Assembly (NCBI GenBank): GCA_033964015.1
Contig: CM066914.1
Coordinates: 8,733,831-8,797,830, forward strand
Origin: Scolanthus callimorphus
Taxonomy: Eukaryota > Cnidaria > Anthozoa > Actiniaria > Edwardsiidae
DNA: 64,000 nucleotides
Direction: 5' to 3'
How positions within the stretch are numbered: the stretch's first letter is position 1; every line of letters begins with the position of its first letter. Position numbers and translations under genes: made by a program. The notes below the pieces were generated by a model. The model saw only the letters and a list, made by a program, of their open reading frames with translations, was not told the origin of the DNA and did not search any database. Positions 47,400-60,500 of this stretch are shown here, one piece after another.

Positions 47400-48841
47400 T
47401 CATTTCTTTCCTAGCTTTTTTGTTCTGTCACATCCTGCTGCATAGCGGCAGAGATATTGCCTGCGTGCCACAAGGTCAGGTGATTTGTAGTCAGTTATTT
47501 TTTCCATATTTCTCCTCTCTGCTGGTAACTCAGGATTGAAAAAAGATTTCTTTTCTACTCTCTCTCTCCTACTCTCAGCTGGCATCCCTGTATCATGATC
47601 TTCAATGATCTTTCTTTTGTTTTCTAGTAACCTAGAGATTAAGAACAAAAAATATCTAAGTGTTTTCTGTCTGGACAGAATACAATAACTGCAGGGCCAA
47701 GTGGAAATAGCTGGGAAAACACAAGGGGAAATACCATGGGAGATATCAGTGGAATATGAGGGGAGATCCCAGGGGAAATAGAAAGAGAAATACCATACTG
47801 ATTTACAGAGCCTGAGGTGACTAATTGCTTACCATACTATAGTATACCATAATTACTCAAGTGACAAATCCGCGTTTAAGGTATTTTTTTAGTTTTTCAT
47901 AATTAAGGTACTTCCTAAGACCTGGAGAATGAAGGGTAAGAGCCATTTAGGGACCCAAGAACACTGATTATTGTAGTGGCTGCCAGAAGATGTAGATGAG
48001 CAATTAAATTGCATTGGGTTTTGGTTCGACAGGGCCCCACTATATTCAACTGGTAGAGATGAACCTCATATTGTTCTAGTTTTTTTTTTTTTCACCAGGT
48101 GTTAAAGGGGCACTCGCACGCTTAATTTTTGTACCACCTGTCAAAAAATGAGTCTAATTCTAATCACCAAAAATACATATATGTTTACCGGGAGTAACCA
48201 AAATAGCAGTCCACGTTTGTTAAATGAGTGATTTTATCTATCATCAAGAGGATGGAATTGTATTGCGAATTGAATTATTTACTAGTCAGGCAAGCGTGCG
48301 AGTGCCCCTTTAACTAAACTGTTTTTAGGGTAGAAAACCTTTCAGGAATTTCTGTGGCTAGATATTTTTGGGGTGTTTTTAAGGCAGTCTGTCATCAGTA
48401 CCCCCAACCCCCACCATGGATTAGTTGTCCTGGAAACAAGCATAGAAACAAACAAACAAACAAAAAACATACAAACAGACAGACAGACAATCCAACAACC
48501 AAACAGATTACCCAAAAAAGAATGAATTTTAGTTCAATGCCAACCACATTTGTACTATGAGCCAACTTTCCCTTTAAGTCTTTCTCTCTGAAAGTAGGCC
48601 ATATTTTGAGCATGTTTATGGTGTGTTGGCAATTTTGCCATCCAATATTGCTGGATTTCAGTAATATCTTACCAGTGATCCTGTTGCCTCTCATAATCGT
48701 CTGCGCTCATTGGCTTTCCCTTGAAAGGGCTGAACATATCTCTCAGATTTCTGTATCCAGAATAAGGCTTCCCACCAACTATGGTTAGACACACTATGAT
48801 AGTCAACAATCCAGTCAAAACATGCCTGTCATGAGCCATGT
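47400..48841 (-). CDS. Secreted prohormone-like protein, candidate neuropeptide precursor
   Basis: Two coding exons, 48673-48841 (ATG at 48839) and 47400-47631, join exactly in phase (167 + 232 = 399 nt) to give 132 residues. Residues 1-23 are a signal peptide (LLTIIVCLTIVGG). The rest is short, charged and cut by basic doublets: KRK 61-63, RR 77-78, KK 83-84, RR 95-96, RR 112-113. After RR 112-113 comes QYLCRYAAGCDRTKKL, then GKK at the C-terminus. That is the standard layout for a peptide with N-terminal pyroglutamate, a disulfide ring (Cys117-Cys123) and C-terminal amidation. Acceptors (CTATTTTCAG; TTAATCTCTAG) and the donor (CACTG-GTAAGA) are good. No family recognised; other secreted roles, including venom, are possible. 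Confidence 0.68.
48106..48309. mobile_element. piggyBac-type MITE
   Basis: Perfect inverted ends AGGGGCACTCGCACGCTT and AAGCGTGCGAGTGCCCCT flanked by TTAA on both sides, the piggyBac target signature. 204 bp, lies in the intron of the prohormone-like gene. Confidence 0.9.
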
Positions 48842-50523
48842 CTGAAAATAGAATGGAATTATAGAAAAGCAATGATTACACTTAAAAGTTTAAAAGACCC
48901 ATTCGCTCCGAAATCATCTGGCGCTTAATTAATTACCGAAAAGAACCATGATTTAATGAGCTATGACCCATGAAAATCTTGAATTTTGAGAACCAGTTTT
49001 AGAGGAGCTCAGACAAGAGAGAGAACGAAAGGGGCGTTCACTTTGCACTCAAATTGTAGGAATATCGCCAGATGATCTTATTTTTAGAGCTGAAACCAGT
49101 GTTTGTGTAGGAGTATTCCGAGAAATGCTGTAAAAACAATATTTTTCTGCCATAGTTCGGCTGGAATCCACAAGTACCCTGAACGCCTGGAGGATTTGAC
49201 CTACTTTTTCTTCGGGATCAATTGTACTGAGACGAGGCCAATTTTTCGGCTTTATTACAAAAGCCTTCATCAGGGCAACTTCCTTAGGGCGGGGTAGTTT
49301 TGTCTTGAAAGGTTTTTTTTCGATTTAGCAACGGCCATCGTGTCGAATCATGTTGAACGCCATGTTGAATCATGTTGAACCGTTCAACATTCGTCAAAAA
49401 GCGCCGTAAAAATCGAGGGTCCCCTCGTGTAAAATAATTGCTGTCTTCAACCGATTTGAAAATTGCACTTGGACCAACATTAGTAAAGTTTACATGTTGA
49501 GACTGGGTCGGCCCAAGCCTGCCTTAGTATCAACAGAAAGAAACAGAAGTCGTTTCACATGGACGCGAAATACTTATCGCTAATTTCATTACCTATAAGT
49601 AATTATTACTATTCGATTCAAACAAATAATTCGCAATTTAAAGTTGAACGAAGGAGCACTTCTCGGCTTTTAGTATTGACTAGAATAAAATGATTCACAT
49701 CATTGCGGAGAAAGATGATTCGGACTAATTTAATTAGTTACTAAGTGTAAACACGCCGGGATGATAACGGTATAATAACGGTTTCTTTAGAAAGCTTATC
49801 TGAGGAAAAACGGTAGGGTTTTTAGAATGTGAATGGAAAGATATATCGGGGGCAGCTTACATGTCAGATCATCGTTATCCAAAAGTTCGAAAAATACCTA
49901 AACTCTTGTGACATTTTCTTTTTCAATTGCACTCCGCTGTTTGCAGAAAATATGAAACGAATAACATTTGCTCAATCAAACTCATTGTACTCCAGTAGGA
50001 GAAAATGACTTCACTGTTTAAGATATGAGACCTGGCGAGTCAGAGTGGTATAGACATATTTCCGTCATATGGCCAATTTCACTGCACTTCAATACTTTTT
50101 GCGAATATGGCCACTGTTCGCAAAACGTAATAAACTGTTTGAATCCAGGCCTAACATTTTGACAGAGACGTCAACGACGTAGTGCTTTCTTCACTTCGTC
50201 CTGGGTTTAATTGGCACAAGCCAGAAGCCATTTCACGGCAAACTAACAAATTGCCGAGTTCATCATGCTGCCAAAAATGTCAGAAAACGGTAGTGAAAGA
50301 GTGAACATTTTATCCATATTTTCATTAATTGATATTTCGTGCACTGGTAGTATTTTTCTTGTCAGCGCAATTTTCTTATCCGTTCATTTCCCGCGTTTTA
50401 ATCCTTTTAACGGCAATTTCGTAGATGGAAAGTTAGCTCTCTACTGCGTGAAAAATTAGCACACCCAGTGTACTATAGCGCGTGTCGGTAAAAATGTAAA
50501 AGCGTGGAAAGTTTGACTTACCT

Positions 50524-50615
50524 TAGAGACAAGCCAGCTAAAATTCTTCGCCAAAGTGGTGAGGTCTGGATATAAGTCTGGGTATAGGTTAGTGAGACGA
50601 GCAACCTTGATCCAA
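50524..50615 (-). promoter_or_regulatory. Probable 5' untranslated exon and promoter of the prohormone-like gene
   Basis: Minus-strand TATAAGAG at about 50643-50650 is followed at about 30 bp by a stretch ending in a strong donor (TCTCTAAG-GTAAGT). It would splice to the acceptor at 48842. If transcription began further upstream, an ATG at 50701 would start a short out-of-frame ORF, so a start near 50615 makes best sense. The 5' end is nominal. Confidence 0.45.
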
Positions 50616-50719
50616 TCACCCAATTGCAAACGCTTACGCGCTCTTATAGCAGTAAAGCCAACACCGCCAGACAGGTGAACTCGACTGCCAAACAAAGCCA
50701 CCCGCCCCCTTTTCGACCA

Positions 50720-53700
50720 AGCCTTACTAACGCGCTATTTCCGCTTGTTGTCAATCTTTCTAATGAGCTTTAATAACTGGGGCTCACCATTAAAAACAAG
50801 CGCCTGGGAACATTGTTGTGTTTTTAGCTTTATTGGAAGCTGATATCTTGGTTTAAAACTAATTAAAATGCGCGTAAAGCCGATTGAGTATAGCACGGGT
50901 TATTTGTGATCCCTACCAGCTTTCTGATCTTTATTTAATATAGCATGACAAATCTGTTGAGCGATTGGGTCATATCTGTAATTGAGAGCGAAATTTTCCG
51001 TTATGATCTTTGTTGCGTCTTAATTTAACACCCTACTCAAAACTAATCTTGAAAGTGTAGCGAATTAGCAATAGTAGCATCTTTCGAGCCCTCGGGTGTA
51101 TCTTTGTTTTTTAGTTGCCAACTTGAAAACTATGAGCATGACATTTTGTTTTTTCTTACCAATATTACCGCAGAGAGAGTCGTGCAACGTGCGGAACCCA
51201 CCAACATGGAAGAAACATAAACACAGATCTTCGACTTTTAAACTTTTAAGTACAAACAATATTCCCTTAACAGTTTTAGCGTTTCGGTATTACTGAATAT
51301 TGGATTCGTGAGTAAAAGCAAGAAAGTTTTAGAAGAAAAACATTCAAGGGGCGATAATCTTGTAAAATTAAATCCCATAATTTCCTTTTCTATCACTGTA
51401 AATTAGGTATTTCACTTGTGACTTATTTGGTTTTATCACGCGCTTGTAGCCTCTAATCAATCTATTTAGTTGCCGTATCATGTCCTTGCCAGGATAGTAA
51501 AGCTTGCTATATTTAATCACTCAATTAGTTCACTTGTCTCCCCCTCACAACAGGCCTACTGTGTCTGATTACACAGCATTGGCAATTTTCGTTTATTTTT
51601 TCACTTTGCTAAGCAGGTAGCTCGCAGCTGTAGCTCCAGCTAACAAGGAAATGTGTTTTATCTTAACTTGTAAGTAAGATTGCTTTAGGAAATAACCATT
51701 TGTTACCCGGAAACTCCCTCAAGCAAGACGCCATAATTCGCTTTTTCCTCACAAAACTGAAAAATGATTATTCGTACGTGATAATTTGGTTCACTGTTCA
51801 AAAATAGACGAACAAGGCGCTTTCTTGTACATCATACCGCAATAAATATTATTGTGCCCTTACAGTTCAACTTTTTTTTATCTTTGACCGACGCTATTTT
51901 TGGTCTTGCAAGACGTCAGTCAATAATATCGCATCTATCTGTGATTGCAAGTATAACCGCGCGCGCCATGTGTTCTGATAAAACCTAATCTCGCATGAAT
52001 ACTTACTCTTAAGTCAGGTGTTTGTATGTTTCAATTGGAGGGTTTCACGACGTCAGTCGACCTTGTGGTCTTGTGGACTCAGTAGGTAATAACTGGCAGT
52101 AACTATTTGGAAGTGTATTCAGTAAAAAGAGATAAAATAAATATTTTTCGCTATTAGAGCTGAAGATCATAGTCCTCGTGTGCCAAAAAGGTTTCACAAG
52201 CAAAACCAAAACAGTAAGATCTAGTTGAAGTCTGATGGGGTTTGGCGGGAGAGATGGAGGAAGCAGTGTGCGCGCGCGTGTGTGTATATGAGGGGGGACC
52301 CCTTAGGTGTTAGATGGGTGGGGAGGTAAGAAAGTGATTGGTCATTCGTAAAATCGTCTATGGTTGCATCTAGCGAAAGTCCAGTTCAGTCTCGCTTGAT
52401 AGCGCGGGAATAACGGCACTGGATTGCTATTGATTCTGCTCTTGCCAAAGTTGTAACAACTGCTGACACTGCTGAATTGTCTATTGTTTAGTCTGGCAAA
52501 GACAGAATGCTCGAAAGCAACCGGCTTAGATTAGCTTCTTGCTAAAAAATCATCCAAAAAGGAAGTTGTATAAAAAAAAGATTTTATGAGCCTCTTCAAT
52601 GTTTGTTGTCTTTACTGTATTTGTGTTGTCGATTTTGGTGTGTTTCTTCTCGCGTAAGTGCTATTATGTTTTACACAAGAATTATCCTCAGCTACAAAAT
52701 AACAGTAAAAAATCTAAATAAAAACATACGAAATGAATGTAAAAATAATAGGAATGAAAAGAGGAAAAAGGATTAAATTCAAATACCTAAAAGATAATGA
52801 AATAAAGATGGGAAAAAGGCTTCTTTACTCTCATATATAATGACTTGAAAAAGTCACAAGAATTTGAACAGTTATTGATCACTAGAGTAGCATATCATAT
52901 TAGATTGTTTCGAATTAAGAGTTTTGCAATATGGTAATAGTACATAAGGGTCTCGCCGATTAGTAGTGCAATAAGTTATATTAAGGATCTACGGCGCATT
53001 TACACTCTAATTTATCGGGTTGATTGTTATTGAGCGTCATTTATTTGATTTGCACGAACGAAAATCGGACCCGACACGAAAACATCTGTTGCGTTATCGC
53101 AAATGTACAAAGTCGGGCCGACAATGAAAATTAACAAGAAATCGACCCTACAAATCACAGCGTATGAATCAACCATTAGACCGCAGGGCCTTAATCAGAA
53201 ATACTCTTACTTTATAGTAAATTTGAGGGAAAATTCGCGAAATTGGTCATGGGCATCATCTGTTTTGTACAATTGTGACTCCCCTTTCTCAAGCTCTGGC
53301 ATCCCTTCCCCATCCCCCGACGCATGGAGTGGCTAGAAATGTGTTAGAAAGTTTACATTTTCATTCTGTAATTTCGTAGGTAGACTTGAAAGGAATTGAT
53401 GCAAGGGTAAGTGGTTTATCTTTGTCCACGTTTTAAAACACAACATTAAGGTTCATGGGAGTATAGGGATAAATACTTTTGTCTCAATGACGGAGCCTAG
53501 GTGGTTGACAAAATTCGTGGAAATGGTTTGGTATTTTTGAGTTGTGAGCCCCTTCCTCAAATCCTAAGCGCCCCGAGAGTGTTTAAAGTGATTAGTGAGG
53601 TGTAGGAGTTTTACAAAACATTTGTGGAGGAGCTTAGGGTTTTATGTAAACGTTCCTCGCTTGTGCAGTGGAAGGGGGTCTCGCGCGCCAATAAATCCGC

Positions 53701-53740
53701 TATGACTGCGCTGTTCATTTCTCATGCAGCTCAGTATTGT
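50720..53740. other. AT-rich, no gene recognised
   Basis: No open frame with protein-like features and no array or clear inverted-repeat element was found. Confidence 0.5.
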
Positions 53741-53744
53741 GTTA

Positions 53745-53984
53745 GGAGGCAGAGTGGCCGAGTGGTCAGAGCGTCGTCCTCGTAATCCGGTGACCCGAGT
53801 TCGAGACCCCACTCTTACTCCTCGACTATTCTTTGTACATAGTCGACTTGGTTTGCCTCCTGACCAGTTGGGTTTCTTAAATGTGTTGTCTATGTATAAT
53901 ACTCGGAGAAATTAGCTGTAATGGCTGTACATCAACTGTTACAAGCTATTCCCAAATTCGAGTTAAAACAAAGTTTTTTTTTTT
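53745..53984 (+). mobile_element. tRNA-derived SINE, intact copy
   Basis: Starts with a tRNA-like head (53745-53822): A box TGGCCGAGTGGTC, anticodon loop CTCGTAA (CGT, Thr type), B box GTTCGAGACC. A tail of about 150 bp shares TTGGGTTTCTTAAATGTGTT and AGTTAAAACAAAG with the copy at 30472 and ends in a T-run. Internal Pol III promoter boxes look functional. Confidence 0.9.
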
Positions 53985-54792
53985 ATGTCAACTTCAGATC
54001 AATAAAGGAAGGTTTAACTTTGCATACACGGTATAAAAACCTTTTAGAAATATGAACTTTCGATTATAACTCCAAAGTTAAACTTAAGTCCATTTCATTA
54101 CATTCAGATCAATGAATATACAATTGTTGGTGGTTTTACTGAAGTGAACTTGATCAGACATCACAACATTTGGAAATAAAGTCCTCGTTTTAATTATTCC
54201 AATGATGCAGTCCAACGCGTGATAATCATTATGTTACATAATAAACAGCGTGATAACGCGTTCTAACGTTTAAATGACGACTGAACAAATACTCCGCGGA
54301 ACTGACTTTTATTAAACCTTGTGGTAAAGTGATAACGGTGACATCCGCTTGCTCGTGGTCAAGCCGTCAGCTGTGCGCGTGATGACACGTGCTGGGTCCG
54401 TCACATAATTTCCCATTCTCGGCATTCCCAGGTTTGTTTTTCGCGTCATGTTTCCTATCTTCCGAAAATAACCTCTGGTCACTAAAACCTCTGGTCACGC
54501 ATATCTAGAAGTGTATAGCGGCTTCATTTTATCTTGGCCAATCACAAGCTTTTTTTTTTACAGATTGTTACAGGGTTAGCACCCAAGGAATTGTTTTCGG
54601 GAGACAGGCAACGTAACACAAAAACAATCACTGTTTTTTCGAAGATAAGGCTTTACACTTTCTTTTTATACGGATGATAATCTTAATTCATCAGGAATTT
54701 GAGCTTCCGAAATGTTCTTTCAGATAAGTGTTGAAAGCAAAAATACACTTCGCCAATCAGGAGCGTGAAAATTTCAACTGCCAACCAATCCA

Positions 54793-54913
54793 GGGTCCAG
54801 TTGCTCGAAAGTGGTTTAGCACTAATCCAGGATTAATTACCATGGTGACTCGATGGTTTCGTTCAGAAATAAACCTGGTTTAAATTTAATCCACCTATGA
54901 ACAACCCGCACCA
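54793..54913. mobile_element. MITE pair, copy 1
   Basis: About 120 bp, ends GGTCCAGTTGCTCGAAAG and GAACAACCCGCACC, interior ATTAATTACCATGGTGACTC. About 94 percent identical by eye to the copy at 56428. Confidence 0.85.
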
Positions 54914-55365
54914 GGAGAAGTATTTTGCGATTTGCGTTTAGTCACGCGGACGAACTGATTTCCTTGGCGCCACAGGCTTCCCAGGCCTGAAGAATTACGT
55001 AAAGATACTGAATGTATGAACAGGGAGTGCTAGTTCTGAAAACTGCGAGGATTTGAGCCCCTTTTTCTGTTCTCTCGCTCCCCGTGCGATAGACCTTATT
55101 CAACACGGTCAAAAACAAAATGGCGCCAGAGCATCTCAACCGCCGACAGCCTCCATAAAAAAATCAACAACAATGCAAAGATATTTTCTGGGGCCTGGGG
55201 ACGATATTGTTGCCATAGAAACCTTTGCCCTAAATGAAATTATTGTGCAAAGTTTCATGAGAGGATAACGTAGCGCTATTATATCTCTTCGCCTAATCAT
55301 CATAAAACCTTGAATAACTTTTGAGCGCCGTACATGAGCAAGCATGTTCTTATACTCGAGCTTAC

Positions 55366-55441
55366 TTTGTTTAGATAGTTTATCCTCCAAATGTTTGGCG
55401 ATTTCTGCCTCATAAGAACACGAAAACCCTGCAGCAGCCAT
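55366..55441 (-). CDS. Possible first coding exon
   Basis: ATG at 55441 opens MAAAGFSCSYEAEIAKHLED, then KLSKQ, with donor ACAAA-GTAAGC. The helix-like Glu/Lys/Leu content looks coding. Without splicing the frame runs on to 55136 with less protein-like sequence. No downstream exon was found. A CACAGGCTTCCCAGG element end lies nearby at 54972. Confidence 0.3.
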
Positions 55442-57538
55442 CGTGCAAAGTTGTCATTTGTCAACTCAACTTTCGTGCCCGTAGCTGCATTGCGCTGCGC
55501 ACTACATGGTGCGGGCTGCCCACTAGATGTGAATTCTCAGAATAAGCGCCAAATCAGAATGCTGCTAGTGAGTACAGTGTATATCAAAAATAAGAACTGT
55601 TGTCTTCCACAAGAATGTTTTGAAGGGAGTTTTAGAAACAGGACGTGATGCAGAGGACGTGGTCGTGAGGTTCCGCGCGCACTGACGAATCTTCAATTTT
55701 ATTGGCCCATAGCTTCCGCGCGCGCTGACGAATCTTACATTTTATTGGCCCATAGCTTCCGCTCGCAGCCATTCGTGAGCCGACGTCCTGTTTTGGGGAA
55801 GACCTGAATTTCGTTTATGTGGAGATTACAGGTGCGGATTTAGGGAGGCAGGAGGCCGCGGACTCCCTTTTTCAGGAGATTGTCCGATAATTTATTGTAT
55901 TTGCTGAAGGAAATTTTCAATTTTGGGACGCTATATTTTCACTATCCGCCTCCCCCTTCTGAAATTCTTTGATCCGATCCGGGAATGCGTTACTTGCGTC
56001 AAATCATTGCACGTCAAATACCCACGATAGTTTAGTATTTGAAAAATACAGTCTGTTGATTTAAACACGATATTTTATCGGAATTCTACAGCAGTTTATA
56101 ATTTCACATACAAGCAACTTTCTATAAGTACAGTATTTACAAATCGTATTTTTCAGTTCCCGATTGATTTGTTCATCGATCGCTTCTTCTATGCAATTAT
56201 TTCAGGTGGCTACATTTCTAAGTGCCAAACCAACTGATCACTTTCATTCAACTTCGAGGAATATTTATTGTTGAGCACTAAGGTTTGAAGAAATCTGCGG
56301 GGGTGACAACACTAAAACGGCTGACCAGTGAGTTCTTTTTTAGGATGACGTCCCGAAATGTTTCCAAGTTTTTTTCCGCAATAGATGGTCCTTTCTCTCG
56401 ACGTGTTTTCAGATTCCCTACATTTCAGGGTCCGGTTGCTCGAAAGTGGTTTAGCACTAATCCAGGATTAATTACCATGGTGACTCGATGGTTTTGTTCA
56501 GAACTAAACCTGGTTTAAATTTAATCCACCTTTGAACAACCCGCGCCAGAACACTACTCTATTCTGAGAAGTCGCCATGTATAGATGTACGTACAGTACA
56601 AGCGACCGACTAGATTGTCTAGATTGTAAGAATCTCCGTTTTTCTCAAACCATATGTAAAGTAATTTCCCCGATTTTTATCAAAACGTACGAACATACTT
56701 ATCAGCCTAGCTTCTCGCTTTTCTTCCCGCTTTTCTTTTTAGAGTAGATCTGTAGATAGTGTACATACTAGATGTATTGCAGATGAAGAGCCTCTGATAT
56801 GTTGGAATCTCTGAATAAATCATTATTATTATTATTTTCTTTGCTCTTTCGCGAAAAAAAATTTGTCGAACTGTCTGAAATTCCCAACATCGTTTATGAA
56901 CACTCCCGAAACAGCCGTTCTTGGGTTGTCACCCCCTAGTGAAACTTCCTGAACATTTTTTAAAAACCCACAAGCGATGTTTACTGCCTACTCCGGGTCC
57001 TAAAGTCGACTGAAGGCGCCTATCGTTAATAGTTGCCTTTAGTCGCCCAAAGTTGCTCAAGGTTTACTCAATTAATTTTATTAAGTTCTCATTGAACTAC
57101 TGTGGTTCCTCAATTTCTGCTAGAGTCGCTCAAGGAATCCTTATCGCCTAAGTCAATAGCTTTTTTTGTAAAGTCGCTCAAAGTCGCTTCCAATAACCTT
57201 GGATTTCGCCTATAGTTGCTGTAGTCGCCCACAGAAACGGCGGCTTTAGGACCCGAAGTATATAGGCCTTTGCTCGGGATGTTCAATTCATGACGACCAC
57301 GCAACTTCGAGGAATGTTGAGTGAATCTGAATCATGCTCAACGATTTTTCATCATTCAACATTCGCGAAAATAATCTCCGCAAATCAAGGACGCACATCA
57401 TGAAAATGGATGCGAACCTTCCCAATCGCTATCTCGGCACCTCCTTTATAATTTGAGGAACGATTTGAAAATCGTTATCCATTGCTGAAATGTCTGCGTC
57501 GAAGATATGAACTTGTTTGACCCAGCCTAATTTTGATT
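55442..57538. other. Intergenic, one MITE, no gene recognised
   Basis: Contains the MITE at 56428 and a (ATT)n-tailed sequence ending near 56835 (GAATAAATCATTATTATT) that may be a plus-strand LINE 3' end. No supported coding exon. Confidence 0.45.
56428..56547. mobile_element. MITE pair, copy 2
   Basis: Ends GGTCCGGTTGCTCGAAAG and GAACAACCCGCGCC are imperfect inverted repeats; interior matches 54793-54913. Confidence 0.85.
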
Positions 57539-60500
57539 TCAGTGGCTGTTGCTTTCTCTGTTTTCTTTCGACCTCGCTTTTTCTTGCTCTAGTTGTAGTA
57601 AATAAGCAGATTTCTTCTCAGGTTTCTTCTCTCCTTTTACTCTTTTCCACTTCATCCTTCTATTTTGGAACCACACTTTTACTTGCCGTTCACTCAAGTC
57701 CAAACTGACAGCGATTTCGTAGCGTCGGAGACGCGTCAAATAATTATTCCTTGTGAACTCCATTTCTAACTCGCGCAATTGATGCGTCGTAAATGCAGTT
57801 CTTTCTTTTCTTTTTTTGCCTTTTGGTTTTTCGCAGTCTTCGGATTCTAGTTCTTCTGTCTCTGCAAAAATAAAGAGCATTTGTTAGTATTTGAAGTTAG
57901 AAATGAACCTAGAAGTTAATCCTATATGGAGCGCAATGCATTCTCTCCAAATTCCTCCCGTATTTCATTGGCGTTTGCTTGGATTAGAACCGACAATTTT
58001 GAGAATTTGCCAACGTCGTATATTCAGAGGGCTGAAAATTGTGCCTGGATATTATAGGTCGCTTTTGGGACAACTTGTTTCTTTTTCGACTAGAAATGAC
58101 AAATTTGTCGAAACTCTGCGACATTTGTCAGAAGGAATTATAAGAAACCTGCGAAAACCGTTGTAAAGTAGAACCATCTTATTATTACCAATGGGTGACA
58201 TTTGAAGACAAAACATCACAATATCCGCTTATTTTCGGACGTGGGTAAAATCACCTTGTATATGCTACAATGAAATGGTCTCGAGTATTATAAAGTTAAT
58301 TTTTTTCTTGTCTTGAGATCTTTCATCCCGATGTAATGCTTAAGGGAGAACTTCTCATCATCTATGGAGCCATATAATGCTAGCCTGACGCTATAGTTAG
58401 CGACAACAAAAACTGTCGATGCAATTTGTAGTTTCGCCCGAATTTCAACCTTGCTTTCTTTGAGACGCGAAAAGTCCAGAGGCGGAATTGGTTGAACTGT
58501 GGACTATACGGTGCATGAAAATATCTTAAACATTGTTCTTATTCTGTAAGTAAAACATTTGACGTTAATTTCTTGTCGCTGTACGCCAGTATTCCATTGG
58601 TGTTTTTGCTACGTGACTTGTGGGCAGTGCACAATTTTCTCTAGAGTTCTAGCTTGACGTAGAATGTAAGATGAACACTGTACTGTTTCTTTCGAATGAC
58701 GACGTTGAATGACGTTAATGTGGTTTTCATATTTCTGAAAAATCTGCACCGACTTATTTTATTGTGTTTTCAAAGCGTTCCCTGAAACAAACCTCTAAGC
58801 ATGAGACCCGGTAGCTTTTGCAAAACCTCTGGAGTGATGTTTGTGGTTACTAAGTGTGAGTTGTGCGATCGAAGGAAGCTGCTAAACCACAGTGTGAATG
58901 TTGCTTCAGAGTTCGCAGAAAATTATGTGACAACCGCAGTAAAGACACTAGTAAAGAGGAATCCAAAGTGCCTTATTAGTTCTTGATTTGATACACAGCC
59001 TCACTGATGAAGACTAACACTGTTTCGCTTATGAATCGCAACTGCATCGAGGTCCCTTTAACATCTAAAATTTAATTCGCTCTTGCCATCTCACTTTGGA
59101 AATATACGCTGTGCGCGTCTAACCTACACTCAAGGCGGTAATTCTTAGAATATTTCAAATGTTCATTTATTCATGCTGAATTGTGTCTATGCCAAGCCCA
59201 GACCTGTTGATTTCCCTCTTTCTTTAGTGTCTTCCTGCTTATCTTGATTAATCTTTGAATAGCACAACTTGCACTAAGACTACCCCACCCTAACCTTATC
59301 GACTCCTTGGTTTTCTAGAGAAGTACCATTGATATGAGATTCAAACGTTTTTATTATTATTTTCTGAGGTCTTTGTTTGCCCGAGAAAACTAATACAAAC
59401 TGCAGTTGAACTGATTTGGTTGGCTCGCATTTTCGGAGGATGGAAAGGGAAGCCATTCAGTAGCAAGTTCATTTTCTACGCGGATTCTGAAATACTTTGC
59501 TGTTAGCAGGTCAATTAAAGTTCGCTTTATGTTGAAGTAACTAGGAAGCATTATTGCTAATCTTTGTACATGGCTTCCAAATCAGCATGGAAGGATAGCG
59601 GCAGCATGGCTGATTAAAAGCACGTCGTTTGCCTCCCTGGGATTTCGATTCCTTTCGAGGGAAGATCAAGCCAACCCGACACCATGTCCGCGCTGCCTTC
59701 CTCGCGAACACACATGGAATATTCATCAACGCGCCGCAATGCTATTACTTACTGGGAAAGCGGATTTTCAGATGTCGAAACCTAAATATCCCTTTATTTA
59801 TAAAACGTCTATATGATGCTAAGACAACGACGTGAATTTTCCTCTCTCCCTTCCTGAAACCGCGAAAATAAATACCTTGTATCCTGAGAAAGTTGTTGGA
59901 TTGCTAAACCAATTTTCCGGCATTTGTTCTTTTTTCTTTCTTTAAGGCGTTTGATTTTTAATATCTCTTAACACAAAACTGCGTTTTGCCTAACGTCTTA
60001 CAAAATAGTTTGTTTTGCAAGGCAGCAAACTTACAAAATAGTTTGTTTTGCAAGGCAACAAATACATAATTTGCGAAACTACTGCAAGTAAAAAATAGAC
60101 ACAAGGCCTATAAACGTTGTGCGCTCTTGTCTTGGAGTCTTGGAGTTTGGGAACACGAACACTAAATGTACTTGGAAAATGTAATTAGCATTTGGTTTAT
60201 CTATTTCTTGGACGAATGTTCAGCCCATGTAGTATTTCAAAAGTTTTGGAAATTCTACGTTTCTTTGTCGCTTATTTTGATTTGCCACAAGAGTTTGTAG
60301 CATAATTCAGTGCCTCCTCTTCCGTTGCTCGGTCCACTGTCTCAGGATGAGCCGCGCCTTTTGTTCTTTGTCGTTCAAAAACGCCCCTTTAACAATGAAT
60401 TGACACTTTGTTGTACAAGGCAAAAATGTATAGATCTATAGGAATATTATGGAGAAGTACATTGCATTTGAAGATCAAATAACTTCGGTCCTTCTCGTCA

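Noticed and set aside
47400..47631. Relation of the C-x5-C peptide to crustacean cardioactive peptide or calcitonin
   Set aside because: Only ring size is shared; the residues differ, so homology is not claimed.
53745..53822. Functional tRNA-Thr gene
   Set aside because: The tRNA-like head is fused to a 150-bp tail shared with a second copy, and stem pairing is imperfect; it is a SINE.
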